Assembly (NCBI GenBank): GCA_030665705.1
Contig: DAOUZG010000054.1
Span: 1 to 9,016 of the forward strand
DNA length: 9,016 bases
Reading direction: 5' to 3'
From: Deltaproteobacteria bacterium
Lineage (GTDB): Bacteria; Myxococcota_A; UBA9160; SZUA-336
This document shows, one piece after another, positions 1-6,008 of the stretch (within the stretch, counting starts at the first letter, position 1; every line of letters begins with the position of its first letter). The notes beneath the pieces are model-generated. The model was not told where the DNA came from and did no database searches. It saw only the letters and a list, made by a program, of their open reading frames with translations. The position numbers were made by a program, and so were the translations under genes.

Positions 1-209
1 GTACCTGAAAGGTCGTTCAGGATCTCCTCGATTTCGGGGTGGCAGGTGCCGCAGCCGTTGCCGGCGCCCGTGTCTGTCTGCACCTCCGGAAGAGTGCGCA
101 GTCCGAGCCCCTGCACGGCTTCGACGATTCGAAGGCTCGAAACCCCAATGCACCGGCAGACGAGCCTGGGCGGCCCGCCGGGCGGATCGGACCCGGGCGG
201 GAGAGTCAT
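1..209 (-). CDS. BFD/NifU-like [2Fe-2S]-binding protein, N-terminal part
   Basis: Reading leftwards from ATG at 209, 69 codons are visible before the window ends, so the C-terminus is missing. After a Pro/Gly-rich leader of about 15 residues comes C18-R-C20, then 32 residues, then C53-G-T-C56 followed by HPEIEEIL. This CxC...CxxC spacing is that of the bacterioferritin-associated ferredoxin / NifU central domain, which binds a [2Fe-2S] cluster in a helical fold. Family members act as small ferredoxins or as domains of NifU, nitrite reductases and oxidoreductases. The visible part cannot tell whether this is a stand-alone protein of about 70-100 residues or the start of a larger one. A purine-rich AGAGGAG lies just upstream of the ATG, though closer than ideal. 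The family call is fairly secure; the exact role is unknown. Confidence 0.72.
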   Translation of the reverse strand, partial: MTLPPGSDPPGGPPRLVCRCIGVSSLRIVEAVQGLGLRTLPEVQTDTGAGNGCGTCHPEIEEILNDLSG

Positions 210-288
210 GGCTCCTCTATCGGCGAGTGCCGGAGCCGCGTTCACCCTCCGGGGCGCCCGAAGTCGGAACGCGGGTGACGAATTCCGG

Positions 289-455
289 CTAGAACCCCTC
301 TCAAAAACCCACTCCCGTCGACAGGTCGCCCTGGCGGGCCGATCTCTGCGTTGCGCTCGCTCGGAATAACGACTGATATGCCTCGCTCGCGACGCCTTGA
401 TCTCGGTCCGCCAGAGCGGCCTGGCTCGGTCCGGGGTTTCTGAGATGGGTTCTAG
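289..455. repeat. Long imperfect palindrome, REP/MITE-like repeat candidate
   Basis: Seen directly: 289-310 matches the reverse complement of 434-455 at 20 of 22 positions, and both ends carry CTAGAACCC. A second inner block, 322-342, matches the reverse complement of 403-423 at 18 of 21 positions. About 10-11 unpaired bases separate the blocks on each side, and a region of about 60 bases (343-402) forms the loop. The element would fold as a long bulged hairpin in DNA or RNA. Because CTAG is its own reverse complement, the terminal CTAG could be part of the arms or a 4-bp target duplication. There is no coding sequence inside. The right end overlaps the stop codon of the nuclease gene. It fills most of the 242-bp gap between two minus-strand genes. 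Membership of a repeat family is inferred, since only one copy is in the window. Confidence 0.6.
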
Positions 456-1366
456 AGCAGCAGGAGCTGTTTCCCCTCCCTCGGCGATTCTCCCGATGAG
501 GCTTCCGCGCTCGTAGCCGATGCGCTCCAGACGTCCCCGGGCGTTCGTCGGGTTCGGCCGTCCCCGTCCGGCGGCGCCTCGGGTGGAGCCGTGGGGTCCA
601 GCGCCGGGTCGGGGCAGATATCCCGATACTCGCACCAGCGACAGAGGGGGCCGGGCCGGGTGGGGTACTCCGTGGCCGCCTCGATCGTATCGATCTGCTT
701 GATCGTCTCGGCTCGGAGGGTTTCGAGCTCTTCGGGGGATCGAGTCATCGAGATGGTCTTGCGAAACGCCAGGTAGTGCCAGACGAGCTCCACGTGCTCC
801 ACGTCTGGGAACTCCTGGAGCACGCCGAGCTGGTAGAGAGCGAGCTGGCGGTCGCGCGCGAGACGGTCGCGCGGCGGGAGCCAGGCGCCCGTCTTGTAGT
901 CGTGAATCTCGTAGGCTCCGGTCCCCCTCCGGACCAGGCGGTCGATGATCCCCCGGGCTCGATACGACCCCTCCTCATCGAGGCGGATCGCGATCCGGTG
1001 CTCGATGGCAACGGTCTCCCCATCCTCGAAGGGGTAGTGCTGGCGGTAGTAGTTCTCGAGACACCGCTCCCCGTGCAGGCGGTAGAACTCGGCGTCCCGG
1101 TCCTTCCGCACAATCTTCACGTTCTCGTGCCAGTGGAGACCCCAGTCCTGCCGATAGCGCTCGAGCACCTGTCGGAGGCTCGGTGGGCGGCCGTGGCGCC
1201 CCACGTGGTGGTAGAGGCGCTCGAGGATCTCGTGCACCCGCTTGCCGAGGAAGGCCTCGATCGACTCCGTATCACGCGGGATGCGCTGGACGTAGCGGTA
1301 CTCGAACTGGCGCGGACAGGTCTCGAAGGTGGAGAGCTTGGAGTGACTGTATGGGCTCTTGGGCAC
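452..1366 (-). CDS. RecB/Cas4-like PD-(D/E)XK superfamily nuclease with Fe-S motif
   Basis: This 304-residue protein begins with GTG (1364-1366); no better start lies upstream in frame. The opening YSHSKLSTFETCPRQF is typical of the AddB/RecB/Cas4-type nuclease family. Core motifs are visible in order: GKRVHE with H45, RGIID with D142, DYKTG with D156 and K158 as the metal and catalytic residues, and QLALYQ (Q174-Q179). C17 plus C242-RW-C245 and C251 form the four-cysteine arrangement that holds a [4Fe-4S] cluster in AddB and Cas4. Known relatives are DNA exonucleases or end-processing enzymes. Residues from about 253 on are a low-complexity Pro/Ser/Gly-rich tail ending KQLLLL, unlike the conserved core, and the TAG stop lies inside the neighbouring repeat. 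No CRISPR array, cas1/cas2 or addA/recC partner is in the window, so the substrate is unknown. It is transcribed away from the serine acetyltransferase. Confidence 0.88.
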   Translation of the reverse strand: MPKSPYSHSKLSTFETCPRQFEYRYVQRIPRDTESIEAFLGKRVHEILERLYHHVGRHGRPPSLRQVLERYRQDWGLHWHENVKIVRKDRDAEFYRLHGERCLENYYRQHYPFEDGETVAIEHRIAIRLDEEGSYRARGIIDRLVRRGTGAYEIHDYKTGAWLPPRDRLARDRQLALYQLGVLQEFPDVEHVELVWHYLAFRKTISMTRSPEELETLRAETIKQIDTIEAATEYPTRPGPLCRWCEYRDICPDPALDPTAPPEAPPDGDGRTRRTPGDVWSASATSAEASSGESPREGKQLLLL

Positions 1367-1492
1367 GGGCGCTTCGGATTTGATGGAGAGGTTTCCCGGG
1401 GGGCCGCGGCAGTATCGCCGGCAGATGCCGGCTCCGTCAACGGCAGGCCGGCTGCAGGTTGCCGACGAGCAGCCACCGCGGCCGCTGCGCGC

Positions 1493-1533
1493 GTTTCAGG
1501 CTCTTTGAAACCTTCGCGGCCCGCAGGTAACCT
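1493..1533 (+). promoter_or_regulatory. Candidate promoter with overlapping palindrome upstream of serine acetyltransferase
   Basis: A perfect 6-bp inverted repeat, GTTTCA-N7-TGAAAC, spans 1493-1511. Its right arm overlaps TTGAAA (1505-1510), a good sigma-70 -35 hexamer. Seventeen bases later lies TAACCT (1528-1533), which matches the -10 consensus at only three of six positions. The layout, with the palindrome over the -35 box about 30 bases before the acetyltransferase ribosome binding site, suits a repressor operator, but a chance match is possible. The rest of the divergent gap (1367-1561) is GC-rich, and I saw no clear promoter for the nuclease gene. Confidence 0.33.
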
Positions 1534-1561
1534 AGAACTAACGGGGGCGGAGGACAGGCGT

Positions 1562-2386
1562 ATGGAGCGTGTTTTGGAGACGACTGCTTCCCGCATTCGG
1601 GCCCAGCGTGAGATGACCGACCCCATCACCGAGGCCCACCGCGAGCGAGTTCCTAACAAGGACCGCGTTTTGGAGGTGCTGAACCACCTCCGGCTGCTCC
1701 TGCTCGACCACATCCCCGAGGCTCACCTGGAGCCGGAGCTGGAGGTCGTTCACGGGCTTCTGGCGGCCGTGGTCGGCGAGAAGTCCACAGAGGCGATCCG
1801 GCACGTCCCCGAGATGCGGCACTGTCTGGCCCTGGACGTGGAGGCGGCCCTCCACGGCGATCCCGCGGCCAAGAACTACGGCGAGATCATCGTCTCCTAT
1901 CCCTCGACCCTCGCGGTCTCGACCTACCGCATCGCCAACGTCCTCTACAGGCTCGGCGAGCCCGTGGTCGCCCGCATCATGTCGGAGGAGGCGCACAGCC
2001 GAACCGGAATCGACATCCACCCGGGTGCCACGATCGGCTGCCACTTCTTCATCGATCACGGGACCGGTGTGGTGATCGGCGAGAGCAGCGAGATCGGCGA
2101 CCGAGTCAAGCTCTATCACGGCGTGACGCTGGGCGCGTTCTCAACGCGAAAGGGCCGTGCCCTTGCCGGGACCAAGCGTCACCCGACGATCGAGGACGAC
2201 GTCACGATCTATCCGAGCGCCACCATCCTGGGCGGGCAGACGGTTATCGGGCGGGGGTCCGTCATCGGGGCAAACGTCCGGCTGGCGGAGTCGGTTCCCC
2301 CCTACACCAAGGTGGTGATGGAGCCTCCGAGGCTCCAGATGATCCAGGAGGCAGAGCGGGACGGAGTGCACGACTGGGCCATCTGA
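1562..2386 (+). CDS. cysE: Serine O-acetyltransferase (CysE/EpsC family)
   Basis: This cytoplasmic enzyme makes O-acetylserine from serine and acetyl-CoA, the committed step of cysteine synthesis. I chose the ATG at 1562 because GGAGG (1549-1553) sits 8 bases upstream and the protein then has 274 residues; the open frame extends far upstream only as an antisense shadow of the nuclease gene. Residues 1-140 form the helical N-terminal region, including DPAAKNYGEI and YPSTLAVSTYRIAN. A left-handed beta-helix of hexapeptide repeats follows (about 145-250). GIDIHP (D151) and IDHGTG (H166) match the catalytic Asp/His pair of CysE, 15 residues apart; H186 and H207 lie in further conserved turns. The C-terminus ends HDWAI; a terminal isoleucine is the residue that docks into the CysK active site in the cysteine synthase complex. 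mobA follows after 28 bases, so co-transcription is likely. Confidence 0.94.
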   Translation: MERVLETTASRIRAQREMTDPITEAHRERVPNKDRVLEVLNHLRLLLLDHIPEAHLEPELEVVHGLLAAVVGEKSTEAIRHVPEMRHCLALDVEAALHGDPAAKNYGEIIVSYPSTLAVSTYRIANVLYRLGEPVVARIMSEEAHSRTGIDIHPGATIGCHFFIDHGTGVVIGESSEIGDRVKLYHGVTLGAFSTRKGRALAGTKRHPTIEDDVTIYPSATILGGQTVIGRGSVIGANVRLAESVPPYTKVVMEPPRLQMIQEAERDGVHDWAI

Positions 2387-2414
2387 ACGCGCCTCCCATG
2401 CGACGACTCAGAAG

Positions 2415-3059
2415 ATGAACTGTGGGGGAATCATCCTCTGTGGAGGAAGGGGCACCCGAATGGGTGTCTCGAAGGCGAGGCTACCCTTCGGGCCCGAGCC
2501 GATCCTGACGCGTGTGATTCGTCTGCTGGGAGAGGTGGTCGAGCCCGTCGTTGTCGTGGGCTCTCCCAGCCAGGAGCTTCCCGATCTTCCCGCCCACGTC
2601 GTGCTGACACGAGATCGTGTCGAAGGCGTAGGACCACTCGAGGGGATCTACGCCGGACTTTCTGCCATCGAGGCCCGCGCGGACGCCGCCTACGTCACGG
2701 CATGCGACGCGCCTTTCTTGGTGCGCGGCTTTGTTTCTCGGATGATCGAGTTGCTGGAGGATCATCAGATCGTCGTGCCGAGGGAGGACCGGTTCTTCTA
2801 TCCGTTAGCGGCCGTCTATCGCACCAACGTGCTGCCGAACTTCGAGGTGCGACTGGCGGCGGACCGCACGGGACCGATCTTTCCTTTCGACGAGACCGAT
2901 GTCCGCGAGATCCCGGTCGACGAGCTGCGCGACGTCGATCCGGAGCTGCACACGCTTCAGAATCTCAACACGCCGGAGGAGTACCTCCAGGCACTCGAGC
3001 GAGCCGGATTCGAGGCGCCCGCCGAGATCCTGAAGAAGCTGGGCCCCGGCGCGGCCTGA
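2415..3059 (+). CDS. mobA: Molybdenum cofactor guanylyltransferase MobA
   Basis: MobA transfers GMP from GTP to molybdopterin, giving the dinucleotide cofactor (MGD) used by DMSO-reductase-family enzymes such as formate dehydrogenase and nitrate reductase. The 214-residue protein has a nucleotidyltransferase Rossmann-like fold. GIILCGGRGTRMG (residues 5-17) is the GTP-binding loop, followed by the conserved lysine K20 in SKARLPFG. GPLEGI lies at 73-78, the metal-binding aspartate D98 is in TACDAPFL, and LNTPEEY near the C-terminus is a family signature. Length is normal for the family. The start at 2415 keeps the P-loop intact, although the ribosome binding site is weak, as expected for a downstream gene in an operon with the acetyltransferase. 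No molybdoenzyme is in the window. It converges with the DUF3795 gene 25 bases away; a short GC-rich inverted repeat there lacks a T-run, so no terminator is called. Confidence 0.92.
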   Translation: MNCGGIILCGGRGTRMGVSKARLPFGPEPILTRVIRLLGEVVEPVVVVGSPSQELPDLPAHVVLTRDRVEGVGPLEGIYAGLSAIEARADAAYVTACDAPFLVRGFVSRMIELLEDHQIVVPREDRFFYPLAAVYRTNVLPNFEVRLAADRTGPIFPFDETDVREIPVDELRDVDPELHTLQNLNTPEEYLQALERAGFEAPAEILKKLGPGAA

Positions 3060-3084
3060 GAGTCCGGCCGACGGGCAGGCGCGA

Positions 3085-3537
3085 TCAATCTACGTCAACG
3101 AGTACTTCGCAGTTGCGGCAGCGTTTGGCGCCGCGGAAGAGGACGTAGCCGCACTCGGGACAGTGATACCGCTTCTCCTCTTCTTCCACCCATTTCTCGG
3201 TGCCCCATTCGCGCCACTGGGGGGTTGCCCGCAAGATGACCTTCTTCCCTACGGGGTAGGGGAAGCTCTCCACGTGATCACATGGAAAGTCGTCGCACTC
3301 GTGGCAGGCGTTGTAGCCCTTGGACTGCACGCAGCGCTTGATCTCGCAGATCGTACAGTAGACGAATACTTCGTCCGACAGGCAGCCCTTACAATGGATC
3401 TGCTCCTTTGAAACGTTGTAGACCGTCGTGAGCCGTTCCTTGAACTTCTCGTTGTTGTCGCGCGTTGCCATGTACACCGCACACACACCGCAGTAAAGGC
3501 CGCACGGCGCCAGGAGATCTCGAGTTACTTGCGACAC
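3085..3537 (-). CDS. DUF3795-family cysteine-rich protein with C-terminal zinc ribbon
   Basis: The 150-residue product carries the DUF3795 signature LLAPCGLYCGVC (C12, C16, C19), then C49-KG-C52, C61-TI-C64 and C69, and C78-HE-C81 with DFPC86. This family has no settled function; its cysteines are presumed to bind metal or Fe-S clusters. After a charged linker (about residues 107-123) comes a separate rubredoxin/zinc-ribbon pair, C126-PE-C129 and C140-RN-C143, so 15 cysteines lie in 150 residues. I prefer the GTG start at 3537 because AAGGA lies 8 bases upstream and the protein then begins close to the conserved domain; the longer alternative starts at TTG 3576 without a visible ribosome binding site and adds 13 residues. 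The porin gene ends 64 bases upstream on the same strand, so the two may be co-transcribed. No signal peptide is seen; a cytoplasmic location is likely. Confidence 0.85.
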   Translation of the reverse strand: MSQVTRDLLAPCGLYCGVCAVYMATRDNNEKFKERLTTVYNVSKEQIHCKGCLSDEVFVYCTICEIKRCVQSKGYNACHECDDFPCDHVESFPYPVGKKVILRATPQWREWGTEKWVEEEEKRYHCPECGYVLFRGAKRCRNCEVLVDVD

Positions 3538-3545
3538 GTCCTCAT

Positions 3546-3550
3546 TCCTT
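3546..3550 (-). promoter_or_regulatory. Ribosome binding site supporting the GTG start of the DUF3795 gene
   Basis: On the minus strand AAGGA lies 8 bases before GTG 3537. It favours this start over the upstream TTG at 3576, which has no purine-rich sequence in front of it. Confidence 0.5.
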
Positions 3551-3601
3551 TCCGCCCGTGGTTCGGCAATGGCCAAGCCGCGCAGCTTGTTCGCTGCCCC
3601 C

Positions 3602-4927
3602 TCAGAACTTGAAGTTGAGATCCGTCCGAAGCCGTTTTCGGTCTCCGTTGGAATCGGAGATCAGATACGCGACTCCGTTGTCGATCGAGTCGCTGTCGAG
3701 GAACTCCACCTTCAACTCGACTCCGGGCGCGAGCCTCCTCGATCCGTAGACGGCCCAGCCTCGTCGGTTCGTCAACCCGTCGAACAGATCGCTATCGGTG
3801 AACTGCGCTACGACGGAGTTAGCCTCGACGTAGAAGTAACCGGCCCCGAACTTTACCCACTTGCTGGAGCTTCCGATCTCGAAGCCTGCGCCCCACGCGG
3901 TGTCCTCCTCGTCCTCAGGGAACCCCCCCAGCACGGCGGAATCCGCAGTGAAGTTCCGGATATAGGTCCCGTACACCTCCAGGGGCCATGCGTCGCTACA
4001 TGCGAACTTCGCGAAGGCCGTGACGTCTCCGATGCGCGCTTTTCCGTCGTATGCGGAGTCGAGATTGCCTTCTGCGTTCGCGCGGCCCACGAAGGCGCTG
4101 TCGAGGGAGCGCCACTCGTACCACGAGAACCGCAATCCCGTCTCCACCGCGTCCGAAAGCTTCGTGGTGCCTCCAATCTGGAGGCCGAAGACCTTCGGAT
4201 CAGCCCTCGTCTCGTTTTCGTCATCGATGAATCCACCGACGTTGAAGAAGAGATCCGTGTTCTCAGACAAGGGGCGGGATGCCATGAGGGCGCCGCCCTC
4301 CAGTGAGATGTCGTTATCCCAGACGATAAAGTCCTTGCCGTGCTTCCAGATGAAGGGGTTTGCGATCTTTCCGGCGCGGATCTTGCTCTCCAGTCCGCTG
4401 ATCTCCGGAAGCTTCATTTCGGCGTACGCCCAGTCGATGAAGAGGGGATCCGGATCGAAGTCCTCCTCCACGCCGAGCGTCCGGTTCGCACTTCGATGAT
4501 TGTCTTCCCCCGACGCGAATCGCATTCCGACGGTGAGCCAGTCGTTCATCTTCTTCTTGAAGGCGAGGCGCGCCCGATACCGGAACCGGTAACGGTTGTC
4601 GCGGTCCGTTCCCGTCGAATCCTTATCGTAGTAGAAGGCCTCGTAGCGCAGGCGAAGGTTGCCGCTCCACTCGAAGCCGTCGAGTAGGCGGGCTGCGACG
4701 TCGCGGGTGCCCCTCTCCGACTTCGCGGTCTGGACCTTGGTTGCCAGTCGTGTGTACTCCGCCTCGCTCAGGATTCCTCGATCGGCCAGGATCTGGAGGA
4801 TCTCCTCGACTGCTTCTGTCTCGGCGCTCGATCCGGCGTCCGCGTTCCGGGGGACGCCTGCAGCGACGCCCAGGATCAAGATCCACACTCCCACATAGCC
4901 AAGAAATTGCGACTTCAGTAGAGCCAT
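3602..4927 (-). CDS. Putative outer-membrane porin
   Basis: This 441-residue protein begins at ATG 4927, with GGAGGA 6 bases upstream. Residues 1-31 look like a Sec signal peptide: K5, a hydrophobic core at about 8-24, and an A-D-A cleavage site at 29-31. A short amphipathic helix (about 36-68, containing ILQILADRGILSEAEY) comes next and resembles the periplasmic helical lead of many 'putative porin' proteins. From about residue 85 the chain shows alternating aromatic/polar strands such as SGNLRLRYEAFYY and YRFRYRARLAF, with acidic turns between them. It ends LRTDLNFKF, and a terminal phenylalanine after alternating residues is the BAM recognition signal of outer-membrane beta-barrels. The length suits a barrel of about 16-18 strands. 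Such proteins form diffusion channels; the substrate cannot be read from sequence. It lies between the crotonase gene (58 bases upstream) and the DUF3795 gene. The leader holds a perfect palindrome (4948-4966). Confidence 0.85.
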   Translation of the reverse strand: MALLKSQFLGYVGVWILILGVAAGVPRNADAGSSAETEAVEEILQILADRGILSEAEYTRLATKVQTAKSERGTRDVAARLLDGFEWSGNLRLRYEAFYYDKDSTGTDRDNRYRFRYRARLAFKKKMNDWLTVGMRFASGEDNHRSANRTLGVEEDFDPDPLFIDWAYAEMKLPEISGLESKIRAGKIANPFIWKHGKDFIVWDNDISLEGGALMASRPLSENTDLFFNVGGFIDDENETRADPKVFGLQIGGTTKLSDAVETGLRFSWYEWRSLDSAFVGRANAEGNLDSAYDGKARIGDVTAFAKFACSDAWPLEVYGTYIRNFTADSAVLGGFPEDEEDTAWGAGFEIGSSSKWVKFGAGYFYVEANSVVAQFTDSDLFDGLTNRRGWAVYGSRRLAPGVELKVEFLDSDSIDNGVAYLISDSNGDRKRLRTDLNFKF

Positions 4928-4947
4928 GCGTGTTCCTCCATCGGGTC

Positions 4948-4966
4948 GACCAGACCTCGTCTGGTC
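4948..4966. promoter_or_regulatory. Perfect 8-bp inverted repeat in the porin leader
   Basis: GACCAGAC-CTC-GTCTGGTC is a perfect palindrome with a 3-base centre, placed between the crotonase stop codon (4986) and the porin ribosome binding site. No T-run follows on the minus strand, so it is a poor intrinsic terminator. It could be an operator or a leader stem-loop controlling porin translation, or could help end crotonase transcription. The symmetry is certain; the function is not. Confidence 0.45.
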
Positions 4967-4985
4967 CAGCAGTATCCACCCCGCG

Positions 4986-5834
4986 TTAACGCCGACGAGC
5001 GGTGTAGTCAGCGAAGGGACCGTCCCGCTCGGCCAGTGCCGCCTTCACGCCCTTCTCGAGCGCGAGCTCCCGCCACGCCACGCCCTCGGGAGTGTGACGG
5101 GCGATCCCATCGAAGACCGTCCCGAGAATCTGCGTCGTGCGCAGACCCATGTTCTCGTACATCTGGTTCACGAGCAGCTTCATCATCACGAGCTGGTTGG
5201 TCGGGAGAAGAGCCATCCGCTCCGCGAGCGCCCGCACCTCGCGCTCTAGCTCCTCGGGGGCCACCGAGCGGTAGACGAGACCGATCCGTTCCGCGGTTTC
5301 GCCGTCCACAGGATCGCCCGTAAGCAGCAGGCGCTTGGCGTTCTCCATGCCGAGCCGGTAGGCCCAGAGCGCGGAGGTCGGCACGCCCCACACTCGTGCA
5401 GGCGGGTAGCCGATCTGGGCATCCCGGGCGGCAAGGATCAGATCGGAGCAGAGGGCGAGGTCGGTCCCACCCCCGACGCACCAGCCGTGGACCTGACAGA
5501 GGACGGGCTTGCGGCTGTGCCAGAGACTCATGAAACAGCGAACGTTCTCGGACATGCCGACGAAGTCGAGAACCGGGTCCCAGCTGCGTGCCGCTTCCGA
5601 GTCGTGCTCGGCGCGGGTTCCCCAGTCGAGGTCGTAGCCCGCGCAAAACGCGCGCCCCGCCCCCCGCAGCACGAGGATCCGAGCCTCGGGATCCAGGTTG
5701 GCCGCCGCGACGGCCTGCTCGAGCTCCCTCGGCATGGCGTGGTTGATGGCGTTTAGCCGCTCGGGGCGGTTCAGCGTGATCGTTGCGATGGGACCCTCTC
5801 GATCGAGACGCACGGTTTCGAACTCGTGACTCAT
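4986..5834 (-). CDS. Enoyl-CoA hydratase/isomerase (crotonase) family protein
   Basis: Crotonase-fold enzymes act on acyl-CoA thioesters (hydration, isomerisation, C-C cleavage). I chose ATG 5834 because GGAGGA lies 6 bases upstream; the frame is open further to 5918, but the extra residues are Arg/Pro-rich and unlike the family. The 282-residue product shows TITLNRPERLNAIN (about 18-31), the first oxyanion-hole segment RAFCAGYDL (A65-G66), and the second, HGWCVGGGTDLAL (G121-G123), both needed to bind the thioester carbonyl. The two glutamates of classical enoyl-CoA hydratase (E144 and E164 in the rat enzyme) are changed: the first aligns with D125 and the second with P145 in IGYPPARVWG. It may therefore not be a simple hydratase. 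It lies downstream of the 2-oxoacid oxidoreductase chimera on the same strand, 174 bases away, which hints at amino-acid or organic-acid degradation. The substrate is unknown. Confidence 0.9.
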   Translation of the reverse strand: MSHEFETVRLDREGPIATITLNRPERLNAINHAMPRELEQAVAAANLDPEARILVLRGAGRAFCAGYDLDWGTRAEHDSEAARSWDPVLDFVGMSENVRCFMSLWHSRKPVLCQVHGWCVGGGTDLALCSDLILAARDAQIGYPPARVWGVPTSALWAYRLGMENAKRLLLTGDPVDGETAERIGLVYRSVAPEELEREVRALAERMALLPTNQLVMMKLLVNQMYENMGLRTTQILGTVFDGIARHTPEGVAWRELALEKGVKAALAERDGPFADYTARRR

Positions 5835-5840
5835 GGGATC

Positions 5841-5846
5841 TCCTCC
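5841..5846 (-). promoter_or_regulatory. Ribosome binding site fixing the crotonase start
   Basis: On the minus strand GGAGGA lies 6 bases before ATG 5834. This strong Shine-Dalgarno sequence decides against the 28-residue longer frame that opens at 5918. Confidence 0.65.
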
Positions 5847-6008
5847 CCGGGGCGTTGCGTCCGGTCGACGCCGTTGTTCTCTAGGCGGTTTGCGGGCCAA
5901 GCCTATACCAGGGCGCACGGGCGTGCTCGGGAAGGTCCGGGTGCTCGGAGAAGCTGAGAGGTTGGCGGGAGTCAGGTCTTGGGGTGGGGTCCGTCGCGGG
6001 CTTCGACC

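Noticed and set aside
46..369. A plus-strand open frame of 107 codons at the left edge
   Set aside because: It crosses the antisense of the [2Fe-2S] gene and half of the palindromic repeat and has no domain-like sequence.
452..1366. Cas4 and a CRISPR system
   Set aside because: The nuclease shares Cas4-like motifs, but there are no direct-repeat/spacer arrays or other cas genes in the window.
776..1561. Upstream extension of the serine acetyltransferase frame
   Set aside because: It is antisense to the well-supported nuclease gene for most of its length, and a good ribosome binding site precedes ATG 1562.
3052..3070. CGGCC...GGCCG inverted repeat between mobA and the DUF3795 gene as a terminator
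   Set aside because: The arms are only 5 bp with a 9-base loop, and there is no T-run on either strand.
5902..5910. Extended -10-like TGGTATAGG on the minus strand before the crotonase gene
   Set aside because: It lacks a matching -35 sequence and agrees with the -10 hexamer at only four of six positions, so it is too weak to call as a promoter.
5918..5953. Imperfect direct repeat (GTGCTCGG-containing) between the chimera and the crotonase gene
   Set aside because: It is short and diverged, with only two copies, and is expected by chance in GC-rich intergenic DNA.
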